Shown one piece after another: positions 1-6,359 of a stretch of DNA of 7,103 bases. Source of the DNA: Rhizobacter sp. (GTDB taxonomy: Bacteria; Pseudomonadota; Gammaproteobacteria; Burkholderiales; Burkholderiaceae_C); NCBI GenBank assembly GCA_014380155.1, contig JACMKJ010000371.1, forward strand, positions 1 through 7,103, read 5' to 3'. Every line of letters starts with the position of its first letter. The stretch's first letter is position 1. The position numbers and the translations under genes are program-made. Below the pieces are notes generated by a model. That model ran no database searches. It saw only the letters and a program-made list of their open reading frames with translations, and was not told where the DNA came from.

Positions 1-138
1 CACCGCGGCCGACACCTCTGCCAGGCGACCGGCATCACGCCCCACGACGGCGACGCGGCAGCCCTGGGAGTGCAACTGGTGCGCCAAGGCACGGCCGATG
101 CCGCCACTGGCACCGGTGATGAGGGCAATCGAGGTCAT
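1..138 (-). CDS. Short-chain dehydrogenase/reductase (SDR), N-terminal fragment
   Basis: Only the first 46 codons are present; the gene runs off the left edge. The ATG at 138 opens a protein starting MTSIALITGASGGIGRALA. It shows the Rossmann first strand and the TGxxxGIG dinucleotide-binding loop of classical SDR oxidoreductases (residues 8-15), then a second strand VAVVGRD (about 29-35). The Arg after the Gly of that strand hints at NADPH rather than NADH, but this is inference. Substrate and the YxxxK catalytic pair lie outside the window. A GGGA stretch about 9 bases before the ATG is a modest ribosome binding site. It follows the photolyase-like gene on the same strand after a 63-base gap, so it is probably the next operon member, and SDR genes are common company for MerR-controlled light-response operons. 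The SDR fold is secure; any specific role is unknown. Confidence 0.85.
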   Translation of the reverse strand, partial: MTSIALITGASGGIGRALAHQLHSQGCRVAVVGRDAGRLAEVSAAV

Positions 139-201
139 GGTGTGGGTTCCCAATGTGAAGCTCTTGAAATCGACGGGAAGCGGTGTGATGCGGTCAACGG
201 C

Positions 202-1413
202 TCACCACGCAGGCACCTCGTTGACGGCCAGCAGGTCGGCGGCCGAGTCGAGGCTGCGCGAGGCTCGAGCCCACCACTGCGAAAAGGAATCGCAACGTTG
301 ATCGACCGGCGGAAACAGCGCCGGCGCGGCCTCGCACCGGGCCCAGCGTGGCAGCCAAGTTGCGAGGTGAGGTTCGGCGACACTGCGCACGCTACGGGCG
401 CCCTTCAACGCAGCGGCGATGGAGGTGGCGTCGCCGTGCCACCGCTCGTTGGCGAGCACGGCCATGCGGCTGCCGACAAAGTGCCAGCGGCGCTCGCTCC
501 ACGGCCAGGCGTAGTGAAAGTCGGCCACGAAGATGCCGACCACCACGGTGCCAGCCGGCAAGGCGGCGGGCAGCTCGCCCAGGCTCCACGGGTGCACGAG
601 CCAGACGTCTCGGCCCGAGACGGCAGCGGCGTCGGGGGCCGTCAAGCCAAGTGTTTCGGGCGGCTCTGCGCCAAGCGCCGGCTCGACCCTCGAAGTGACA
701 CCGGGTGGCGCCTCGAGTGGGCGGGGCGCACGCGATGCCGGCTGCCGCGCGATGCGGTCGAGTTCGTCGTAAGACGTGTCGACCACCGTGCCAGGGCTGT
801 GCCACGCGTCGGGTGCGTAGCGGGCCACGTTCTCGGCATTGAAGAGATAAGGCTTGCGGCTGCCGGTGCCGGCCACCCATTGCCAGCTGAGGTGGTTGCT
901 GGCGAGGTCACCGTCGAGCAGGTGGCCATAGAGCCAGTCGGCTCCGCTGCGCCAATGCACCTTGCGCACGTGCACCACATAACTGGCCAGCCACATGCGT
1001 GCGTGGTTGTGCAGCATGCCGGTGGCGTAGAGCATGCGCACCGCCTCGTCGACCACCGGCACGCCGGTACAAGCCTGGCGGATGTCGGCGGGCAGCTGGC
1101 GCGCGTAGGCGTCGTCGGGCAAAGGGCCGGCGTGCAAAGACTGCAGGATGGCCTCGCCACGGTGCTGCCACACATGGCGAAAGTAGGCGCGCCAACCGAG
1201 CTCGAACACGAACTTGTGCTCCACGCTGAGCGCGTGGCGCGCGGACACGCCACGCAGCACGTCGGCCAGCGTCACGACGCCGTGGGTGATGTAGGGCGAC
1301 AGGCCGCTCACGGCGCCCTGGAGTGAGTTGCGCGTGCGTGCATACACGGCGGGCCGCACGGCGGCGATGCGGGCCTGCGCCGCCGCAAGTGTGGGGGCGA
1401 AGGCTTCATCCAT
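202..1413 (-). CDS. Photolyase/cryptochrome-like FAD-binding protein with FAD domain at the N terminus
   Basis: The protein has 403 residues from the ATG at 1413; a GTG at 1431 would add six. Residues 24-204 form the photolyase FAD-binding helical domain: ARTRN and LSPYITHG (25-45), FELGWRAYF (70-78), VPVVDEAVR and TGMLHNHARMW (118-141), LLDGDLASNHLSWQW (165-179). N173 and W177 sit where E. coli photolyase has N378 (facing flavin N5) and W382 (electron transfer); the residue after the Asn is His instead of Asn. The usual N-terminal alpha/beta antenna domain is missing in front. After a Pro-rich linker (about 224-262), residues 269-403 look like an alpha/beta domain of that type (VWLVHPW, VVVGIFVADFH, PWSERRWHFVGSRM), so the order seems permuted. 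The start overlaps the stop of the upstream photolyase by 8 bases. A flavoprotein is likely; whether it repairs pyrimidine dimers or signals cannot be told from sequence. A diverged class I CPD photolyase is the main alternative. Confidence 0.88.
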   Translation of the reverse strand: MDEAFAPTLAAAQARIAAVRPAVYARTRNSLQGAVSGLSPYITHGVVTLADVLRGVSARHALSVEHKFVFELGWRAYFRHVWQHRGEAILQSLHAGPLPDDAYARQLPADIRQACTGVPVVDEAVRMLYATGMLHNHARMWLASYVVHVRKVHWRSGADWLYGHLLDGDLASNHLSWQWVAGTGSRKPYLFNAENVARYAPDAWHSPGTVVDTSYDELDRIARQPASRAPRPLEAPPGVTSRVEPALGAEPPETLGLTAPDAAAVSGRDVWLVHPWSLGELPAALPAGTVVVGIFVADFHYAWPWSERRWHFVGSRMAVLANERWHGDATSIAAALKGARSVRSVAEPHLATWLPRWARCEAAPALFPPVDQRCDSFSQWWARASRSLDSAADLLAVNEVPAW

Positions 1414-2959
1414 GAACGACACCCAGCTCACCCCGGCGGATGACGGCCGCGCGGTCGATCACCGCCTGCTTTTGTGCATCGCTCAGCCGCGCCATGTTCT
1501 TCACCTGCAGCGCCATGCGCGGGTTCCTGGCCAGCATCGGTTCGTGGCGCATCAGGAAATCCCAGTACAGCGTGGTGAACGGGCAGGCGCTGTCGCCGCT
1601 GCGCTGCGCCGGGTCGTAGCGGCAGCCCTTGCAGTGCGGGCTCATGCGCTGGATGTACTTGCCGGTGGCGATGTAGGGCTTGCTGCCCATCACGCCACCG
1701 TCGGCGTACTGGCTCATGCCGAGCGAGTTGGGCAACTCGACCCACTCCACCGCATCGACGTACACCGCCAAGTACCACTCGTGAACCTGCTTCGGCTGCA
1801 CGCCGAACATCAACGCGAACAGGCCGGTGACCATCAGCCGCTGGATGTGATTGGCGTAGCCGTGTGCGAGCGTTTGCCCAAGCGCGTCGCGCAGGCAGGC
1901 CATGTCGGTCGCACCGGTCCAGTACCACGGGGGCAGGTTCTCTTGCGCATCGAGCGCATTGCGCTGCGCGTAGCCCGGCATCTGCGTCCAGTAGATGCCA
2001 CGCACGTATTCGCGCCAGCCGAGGATCTGGCGAATGAAACCTTCGACGCTGGCAAGCGGCGCGTGCCCATCGTGGAGTGCCGCTTCGGCTGCGGCCACCA
2101 CCTCGCGCGGGTTCAGCAGCTTGAGGTTGAGTGCGGCCGACAGGTGCGAGTGGTATAGCCACGGGTCGCCCGGCCACATCGCATCTTGATAGCGGCCGAA
2201 CGACGGCAAGCGCTGCTCGATGAACGCCTGCAAGGCCTGCACCGCCTGATCACGTGTGACGGGCCAGGCGAAGCTGTCCAGCTGCCCCGGGTGTTGTGCG
2301 AAGCGGGTATTGACGAGCGCGATCACCTCGCGCGTGATCTCGTCGGGCTCGAAGCTCGCGCGCGGCGGCACCTGGCCAGGGCCGGCAGCGTCGAAGGCTT
2401 CGCGGTTGTCGGCGTCGAAGTTCCACTGGCCGCCCACCGGCTCACCACCTTGCATCAACACACGCTGCCGCTGGCGCTGCTCGCGGTAGAAGTACTCCAT
2501 GCGCAAGGACTTGCGGCCTTTGGCGTGGGCCGCGAACTCGCGCACGCTGACGAAGAAGTGGCGGTCTTCGCGGATGTCCAGTGCCAGGCCGTTGACCTGC
2601 GCCACGCCCTTGATCACCTGCAGCACACGCCAATCGCCCGGGGCGGTCATCACCAATTGAGCGGGCCGCAGGCGCTCGATGTCGGCCTGCAATTGCGCAC
2701 CCAGGCTGCCGCCGTTGCCGGGCGCACCCAGGTGGGTGTAGTGCAGCGGGCGACCGGCTTCGTGCAAGGCGAGCGCGAAGTGACGCATCGCCGACAGAAA
2801 CACCGCCGTGCGCGGCTTGCTCGACCAGACGTGGGTCGACTCCTCGGCCACCTCGGCCATCCAGACGGCGTCGACACCCGCGTCGAAGCCATCGAACCCC
2901 GACGCGTCGAGATCGAGCTGGTCGCCCAGCACCACCACCAGTGAGCGAAGTTCAGCCAC
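1406..2959 (-). CDS. FeS-type (6-4) photolyase / bacterial cryptochrome (PhrB/CryB class)
   Basis: A complete 517-residue protein of the 'deoxyribodipyrimidine photolyase-related' family (FeS-BCP; about 510 residues is usual). It opens with the antenna-domain strand LVVVLGDQLD (about 7-16). Cysteines C355, C443, C446 and C459 match the four [4Fe-4S] ligands of Agrobacterium PhrB (350, 438, 441, 454) with a constant offset of five. At the same offset W347, W395, H371, Y429 and Y435 match PhrB W342, W390, H366, Y424 and Y430 as I recall them, so electron-transfer and active-site residues look intact. Family members bind FAD and 6,7-dimethyl-8-ribityllumazine and repair (6-4) photoproducts with light; Rhodobacter sphaeroides CryB also affects photosynthesis gene expression, so a signalling role is possible here. 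The start is the GTG at 2959, overlapping the DUF2256 stop by 8 bases (coupled translation likely). The family call is secure; repair versus signalling is open. Confidence 0.96.
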   Translation of the reverse strand: MAELRSLVVVLGDQLDLDASGFDGFDAGVDAVWMAEVAEESTHVWSSKPRTAVFLSAMRHFALALHEAGRPLHYTHLGAPGNGGSLGAQLQADIERLRPAQLVMTAPGDWRVLQVIKGVAQVNGLALDIREDRHFFVSVREFAAHAKGRKSLRMEYFYREQRQRQRVLMQGGEPVGGQWNFDADNREAFDAAGPGQVPPRASFEPDEITREVIALVNTRFAQHPGQLDSFAWPVTRDQAVQALQAFIEQRLPSFGRYQDAMWPGDPWLYHSHLSAALNLKLLNPREVVAAAEAALHDGHAPLASVEGFIRQILGWREYVRGIYWTQMPGYAQRNALDAQENLPPWYWTGATDMACLRDALGQTLAHGYANHIQRLMVTGLFALMFGVQPKQVHEWYLAVYVDAVEWVELPNSLGMSQYADGGVMGSKPYIATGKYIQRMSPHCKGCRYDPAQRSGDSACPFTTLYWDFLMRHEPMLARNPRMALQVKNMARLSDAQKQAVIDRAAVIRRGELGVVHG

Positions 2960-3122
2960 GCGTTGCCTTGTTTCGCCGGCAGGCCTCGGAGCAGTACTTC
3001 ACCTCCGCCCAGTTCTTGGCCCAGCGGCGCCGCCAACTCATCGCCAGGCCGCAGGCCGCGCAGGGCTTGCTGGGCAGTACGGCCTTGTTGCCGCGAAAGC
3101 TGGGGCCCGGCAGAGAGTTCAC
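2952..3122 (-). CDS. DUF2256 small zinc-ribbon-like protein
   Basis: A 56-residue protein with four cysteines in two pairs, CAAC (C21, C24) and CSEAC (C44, C48), around the basic aromatic stretch MSWRRRWAKNWAEVKYC. This is the DUF2256 pattern, a probable zinc-ribbon or treble-clef knuckle of unknown function. I chose the GTG at 3122, which overlaps the HiPIP stop as GTGA and has GAAGAAGG just upstream. A TTG at 3149 and a GTG at 3146 could add up to nine residues without known homology. Its stop overlaps the start of the FeS photolyase by 8 bases. From what I know of the family, DUF2256 genes are often found beside PhrB/CryB-type photolyases, which suggests a partner or metal-related helper, but the biochemical role is unknown. 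The Cys pairs and basic residues would also allow nucleic-acid binding. Confidence 0.9.
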   Translation of the reverse strand: MNSLPGPSFRGNKAVLPSKPCAACGLAMSWRRRWAKNWAEVKYCSEACRRNKATRG

Positions 3123-3427
3123 GCCTTCTTCGCCCAGGCGCTGCACCAACCGGGGCCTGCCACCTGCTTGCCAGCGAACAGCGGGCAGCCACCCGCCTTG
3201 TCGGTGGCCTTGCCCTGGTAGAGCGCGCAGTTGGCGCAGTTCTGGCCAGCGGCGAACTTGGGGTACTTCTTGGTGTCAACGCGCTTGGCGTCGGCCACGT
3301 AGCCGAGCGCGGCGGCCTGGGGGTCTTTTTCGTCGACGAGGGCTTGGGCCTGGGCGCGGGTGGCCAGTGCTGCGCCAGAAGCGGCCAGCGTCATCAGGAA
3401 CACACGGCGAGGAAGGGGCAGGTTCAT
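3119..3427 (-). CDS. hip: High-potential iron-sulfur protein (HiPIP), Tat-exported precursor
   Basis: A 102-residue precursor. Residues 7-8 are a twin arginine (LPRRVFLMTLAASGAALA) followed by a hydrophobic stretch and an AxA cleavage region near 25-29, giving a mature protein of about 73-75 residues, the size of Rubrivivax HiPIP. Cofactor export by the Tat route fits a folded [4Fe-4S] protein. The cluster ligands are C64, C67, C81 and C95 (CANC, GGCPLF, GWCSAW), and Y43 fits the conserved Tyr near the cluster. HiPIPs are periplasmic one-electron carriers; in purple phototrophs such as Rubrivivax and Rhodoferax they reduce the PufC cytochrome of the reaction centre. A clean AAGGAG lies six bases before the ATG at 3427. 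It follows the FAD oxidoreductase after 36 bases and its stop overlaps the DUF2256 start, so it is part of the photolyase operon. Location is odd for a photosynthetic carrier. Confidence 0.96.
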   Translation of the reverse strand: MNLPLPRRVFLMTLAASGAALATRAQAQALVDEKDPQAAALGYVADAKRVDTKKYPKFAAGQNCANCALYQGKATDKAGGCPLFAGKQVAGPGWCSAWAKKA

Positions 3428-3442
3428 GAGGAACTCCTTGGG
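3428..3442 (-). promoter_or_regulatory. Strong ribosome binding site of the HiPIP gene
   Basis: Reading the minus strand, AAGGAG is followed by TTCCTC and then the HiPIP ATG, so the spacing is six bases. It is the only near-consensus Shine-Dalgarno sequence in the left-hand operon; the other genes there start at overlaps or at GTG with weak sites. This suggests HiPIP is translated more strongly than its neighbours, as expected for an abundant soluble electron carrier. Confidence 0.75.
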
Positions 3443-3463
3443 TGGGTGATGTGAAAAAAGCGG

Positions 3464-4546
3464 TCAAGCGACGATTCGCCGGGCCTCGGGGTAAGCCGCC
3501 GTATCGCCGGCACGCTGGAGCAGCGCACGAGCCAAGGACTGGGCAGACAACCAGGCGTCTTCGACACCTGAGCCGCCGAAAAAATCACCGCAGACGCCCA
3601 GGCCCAACGAAGCGTCCCACCAGCAGGGCTCAGCGCTTGCACCCCGCTGTGCCAATGGCAGCGCGTAGCGCCAGCGGTGCACCACGCGGTGATGCCAGTC
3701 GACAGGCCGGCCCAGGCAGTCGGCCAGCGCGGCCTGCAACTGTTGCTGCACCCATTCGGGCGTTTGTTCGAGGTGCCGGCGGCTCCAGCCCGCCCGGGCA
3801 TGCACCACCCAATGCGCCTGCCCTGGCACGCGTGCGCGGCCCGGGCGCGCGTCATTGCGCATCACCCAGGCCAAGGGGCCTGTGGGTGGGCGGGACACGT
3901 CCCAGCGTTCAGCGTCGACGGGTTCATGTTCAGGCTCGCTCGCCACGCCCATCAGCGTCCAGCAAGGCTGCATGGGGGCGACAGACGCACGCCGCGCCCA
4001 GTCGCGCCGGTAAGGGCTGAGCAAGGGCGCGGCCTGCGCAGGCGGCACCGCCAGCAAGACGGCGTCGAACAGCGTGCCGTGGCGTTTGCCTGCGGTCGAC
4101 ACCTGCCAGCCGAGCGGGCTCTTGTGCACGCCGTCGACGGCATAAGACCACGTGACCGCCCCTCGATCCAAAAGTCGGCGGCAAAGTTCGGGCATGTCTG
4201 GCACGGGCACATGCAGACGTGGGCCGCCGTCCAGAGGCAAACTGCCGCTGGCCAGCACAGGCGACCAAAGGGCCACCCAACCCGCGTGCAAGGCGTTGTC
4301 GGCGAAGGTTTGAAAGACCTCGGATCGGGCGGTGAAACCAACGGCGCCATGGTCGAGCCGCGTCGTGCTGGCCTGGCCCTGTCGGTCGACCCATTCAAGC
4401 CGCCGAGTGGCCAGCCGCCCGCCCGGCCCCCGCGACTTGTCGAACACATGCACCGCGTGCCCGGCCTGCGTCAGCGCACGCGCGCAGGTGGCCCCGGCGA
4501 TGCCGGCGCCAATCACCGCCACCTGCTGAGCGTTGCTGGTTTTCAC
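3464..4546 (-). CDS. Renalase-like NAD(P)/FAD-dependent oxidoreductase
   Basis: A 360-residue flavoprotein. The N terminus has the FAD Rossmann motif VAVIGAGIAGATC with G13, G15 and G18, an acidic D36 ending the second strand (VFDKSRGPGGR), and the RxGGR(L)ATR signature around 39-48 typical of the amine oxidase/renalase branch. DHGA near residue 66 and CGDFFGGSGVEDAWLSA (319-335) give the other FAD contacts. Substrate is unknown: the renalase branch includes NAD(P)H-isomer oxidases, but no assignment can be made here. No signal peptide is seen, so it should be cytoplasmic. The start is a GTG at 4546 with no clear Shine-Dalgarno sequence; GTG codons at residues 9 and 11 fall too close to the Rossmann strand to be likely. 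It is the first gene of the minus-strand operon, 36 bases ahead of HiPIP and divergent from the MerR regulator. Genes of this type recur beside photolyases in proteobacteria, which suggests a role in light or oxidative stress. Confidence 0.88.
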   Translation of the reverse strand: MKTSNAQQVAVIGAGIAGATCARALTQAGHAVHVFDKSRGPGGRLATRRLEWVDRQGQASTTRLDHGAVGFTARSEVFQTFADNALHAGWVALWSPVLASGSLPLDGGPRLHVPVPDMPELCRRLLDRGAVTWSYAVDGVHKSPLGWQVSTAGKRHGTLFDAVLLAVPPAQAAPLLSPYRRDWARRASVAPMQPCWTLMGVASEPEHEPVDAERWDVSRPPTGPLAWVMRNDARPGRARVPGQAHWVVHARAGWSRRHLEQTPEWVQQQLQAALADCLGRPVDWHHRVVHRWRYALPLAQRGASAEPCWWDASLGLGVCGDFFGGSGVEDAWLSAQSLARALLQRAGDTAAYPEARRIVA

Positions 4547-4653
4547 AAAGGCGATACTAGATACTTCCGATTCATAACGTGTTCATCAGCCATAAACACC
4601 TTGCTTAATCTCTGATAATCCGAGTCAAACCAGCGTCAACGATGGAAATCAAC
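4547..4653. promoter_or_regulatory. Divergent promoter region between the oxidoreductase operon and the MerR regulator
   Basis: This gap of about 100 bases is distinctly richer in A and T than the flanking genes and separates two outward-facing transcription units, so it must hold both promoters. On the plus strand GATAAT (4614-4619) resembles a -10 box and TTGCTT (4601-4606) a -35 box, but their spacing is far too short to pair, and no convincing sigma-70 pair exists on either strand. GATAC is repeated in tandem at 4553-4557 and 4560-4564 with TA between. Position and composition are firm; individual promoter boxes are not. Confidence 0.6.
4579..4599. promoter_or_regulatory. Candidate operator: 21-bp imperfect dyad
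   Basis: GTGTTCAT, five bases, then ATAAACAC form an inverted repeat with seven of eight positions paired. MerR-family dimers bind dyads of about this length and place them in divergent spacers such as this. The centre is about 43 bases from the oxidoreductase start and 65 from the regulator start, so one site could control both. The half-site differs from the TGTACA-type sites known for LitR/CarH proteins, and the TGT/ACA spacing is 13, not the 12 expected for PpsR. Binding by the neighbouring regulator is inference. Confidence 0.4.
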
Positions 4654-5748
4654 ATGAACGAGCGCGAATCGGCGCAATCGCCAACCGAGCCGTCAACCGA
4701 GCCGCCTGCCGACACGGTGCACACCTCGCACCGCAGCGGCGCCGTGGCGCGCATGCTGCGCATGCCGGTGGCGACGCTGCGCGTCTGGGAGCGCCGCTAC
4801 GGCCTGACGCAGCCCGAGCTGTCACCGAGCGGCCAGCGGCTTTACTCGGCAGACGACGTGCGGCGGCTCGCGCTGATCAAGCAGCTGACCGAGCTGGGTC
4901 ACGCCATCGGAAGCCTCGCGTCGCTGGACATGCCGCAGTTGCAACGCGTGGCATCGACGCACGCCAGCACGCTGTCATCCACGCAGCCGGGCGCGCTTTC
5001 AGCAGCCGCCAGTTCATCGCCTGTTCGCGTCTGGCGGCTGCTGGTGATTGGCGCTGCGCTGGGTTCACGGCTGCGACGTCCCGCGCTGCTGCGGCGGCTG
5101 GGCCGGCCGGTGGAGCTGCTGGGGCCGTTCGACAACATCGCGCAGGCGGCTGCCGCATTGGAGGGCTCGGACGTGGACGCCGTGCTGATCCACCAGCCGC
5201 AGCTGCATGAAGCTTCGTTGGCGTCCATCGACGCTGCGGCACCGGCCTTGGCCAGGGTGCCAAGGGCCGTGCTCTACCGTTTTGCGGCCGATGCGGTGTG
5301 CGAGGCCATCGCCAACGCCGGTACGGCCTTGCTACGCGAGCCGCAGCCCGACGCGGTGCTGGCGCAGTGGCTCAACAGCCTGGCAACGGCGGCCCGACCA
5401 CCACAGCCTGCGGCTGATGAGCCCGTGCCGCCCCGTCGGTGGGACGATGCAGCCCTGGCCGACTTTGCAGGCCTGTCATCGACGATTGCCTGCGAGTGCC
5501 CGCGCCATGTGGCCGAGCTGCTGGTGCAGCTGTCGCACTTCGAGTCTTACAGCGCCCAGTGCGAGCACCGCAGCAAAGCCGATGCCGAGCTGCACGCCTA
5601 CCTGAGGCAAGTCGCGGCCAGCTCGCGCGCACGTTTCGAGTCAGCGCTCGAACACGTGGCCTTGCACGAGGGCTTGATCCTGCCGCCTCAAACCTCTCCC
5701 GATGGCACGACGGCGCAAGCCACCGCCAGCTCGTCGAAGAGACGCTGA
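4654..5748 (+). CDS. MerR-family regulator (CarH/LitR-like, cobalamin domain degenerate)
   Basis: A 364-residue protein. After a Pro/Thr/Glu-rich N terminus (1-26), residues 28-95 form a MerR winged helix: SGAVARMLRMPVATLRVWERRYGL, then SGQRLYSADDVRRLALIKQL. Residues about 125-245 look like a Rossmann-type domain in the place of the B12-binding domain of CarH/LitR regulators (VWRLLVIGAALGSRLRRPALLRRLG and later strands), but the DxHxxG cobalamin-ligand motif is absent. The tail (about 272-345) is helical and holds CECPRH (C280, C282, H285) and QCEHR (C303). The start at 4654 has GGA seven bases upstream; an ATG at 4642 would add four residues but lacks a site. It is divergent from the photolyase operon, which it probably controls. 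Class II LitR proteins without B12 work with LOV partners in Pseudomonas putida, so light response may be indirect. DNA binding is secure; ligand and signal are unknown. Confidence 0.88.
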   Translation: MNERESAQSPTEPSTEPPADTVHTSHRSGAVARMLRMPVATLRVWERRYGLTQPELSPSGQRLYSADDVRRLALIKQLTELGHAIGSLASLDMPQLQRVASTHASTLSSTQPGALSAAASSSPVRVWRLLVIGAALGSRLRRPALLRRLGRPVELLGPFDNIAQAAAALEGSDVDAVLIHQPQLHEASLASIDAAAPALARVPRAVLYRFAADAVCEAIANAGTALLREPQPDAVLAQWLNSLATAARPPQPAADEPVPPRRWDDAALADFAGLSSTIACECPRHVAELLVQLSHFESYSAQCEHRSKADAELHAYLRQVAASSRARFESALEHVALHEGLILPPQTSPDGTTAQATASSSKRR

Positions 5749-6359
5749 TGCAGCCCGAATGACAACCTGGCCTCGCTGACCAGCGCATCGGTCTGGCGGG
5801 CATCGGCAGGCACCACCGCGAGCCCGGCCCGGAACGCCTGAGTCAACTCCTTGGTGGCGAGTGCGTTGCCAAAGTCGTAGAACGCAACCGCCGCCACGCC
5901 ATCGCGGTAAAGGCTCTTTTCGACGATGTCGCTCAGCATCTGTCCGCCACTCAGATCACCGAGGTAGCGCACATAGGCATGGGCCAGCAACAGATCGGGC
6001 TTCGCCACATCGAGTTCGCGCAAGCGTTCGACATAAGCCATCGCGGCCGGCTGCAGCACCAGCTCATTGGCCCAGTGCTCACCGTGCAGCGCAGCCAGGT
6101 CGTGGGCCAGCGCGCGCGCACGCCACAACGATGGCAGGTAGATCGGCGCGATGGTGGGGCGATGCGCATGCCGTTCGAGCGCGGGCTCCAGCACGGCATA
6201 CACCGCGTGCAGGTTGCGCAGCAGCGCGCAGTACGCCGGCCGCTCCAGGCGAGCTCGCAGCAGCGCGCCCATGAACACGCTGCGCTCCGCCGACGTGTGG
6301 AGCGCGCGGGTTTCGTTCTTCAGCCGTTCGGCGAGGGGGGCGTTCAAGCAGGGCTCCAT
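5688..6359 (-). CDS. Biliverdin-producing haem oxygenase (HO-1 type)
   Basis: A 223-residue protein of the canonical HO-1/HmuO fold (bacterial members about 200-220). LKNETRALHTSAE carries the proximal haem ligand H21 (HmuO His20). AHAYVRYLGDLSGGQML carries the distal-helix GDLSGG (134-139) with D135, equivalent to human HO-1 Asp140, so the oxygen-activating site is intact. The enzyme opens haem to biliverdin, CO and iron, using an outside reductant; biliverdin is the chromophore of bacteriophytochromes. No signal peptide, so cytoplasmic. I chose the ATG at 6359 because it puts the ligand at the family's usual position; ATGs at 6377 and 6380 would add six or seven residues, and none has a clear ribosome binding site. 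It begins 54 bases after the pufC stop on the same strand, so it may be the last gene of the puf transcript. Its last 61 bases overlap the regulator gene tail to tail. Haem-iron release is an alternative role to chromophore supply. Confidence 0.93.
   Translation of the reverse strand: MEPCLNAPLAERLKNETRALHTSAERSVFMGALLRARLERPAYCALLRNLHAVYAVLEPALERHAHRPTIAPIYLPSLWRARALAHDLAALHGEHWANELVLQPAAMAYVERLRELDVAKPDLLLAHAYVRYLGDLSGGQMLSDIVEKSLYRDGVAAVAFYDFGNALATKELTQAFRAGLAVVPADARQTDALVSEARLSFGLHQRLFDELAVACAVVPSGEV

Noticed and set aside
139..201. Separate promoter for the SDR gene (TTGACC on the minus strand at 197-192)
   Set aside because: No acceptable -10 box follows at 16-18 bases, and the same kind of TTGACC with no -10 is also seen before HiPIP (3467-3462). 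Neither was called.
70..2944. Long plus-strand open frames (70-1326, 1328-2158, 2186-2944) opposite the photolyase genes
   Set aside because: They lie antisense to genes with clear family motifs, translate to low-complexity Arg/His/Gly/Ala-rich sequence with no recognisable motif, and are what high GC codon bias produces on the opposite strand.
4580..4598. PpsR/CrtJ-type site TGT-N12-ACA in the divergent spacer
   Set aside because: The TGT and ACA triplets are separated by 13 bases, not 12, and there is no second copy, so the dyad is better described as a possible MerR operator.
3677..4615. Plus-strand open frame of 312 codons opposite the renalase-like gene
   Set aside because: It is antisense to a well-supported FAD oxidoreductase, has no domain signature, and would run through the divergent promoter region.
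4654..5748. Calling the regulator a true adenosylcobalamin photoreceptor (CarH/LitR class I)
   Set aside because: The DxHxxG cobalamin-ligand motif is not found in the middle domain, so a direct B12 light sensor is not supported.
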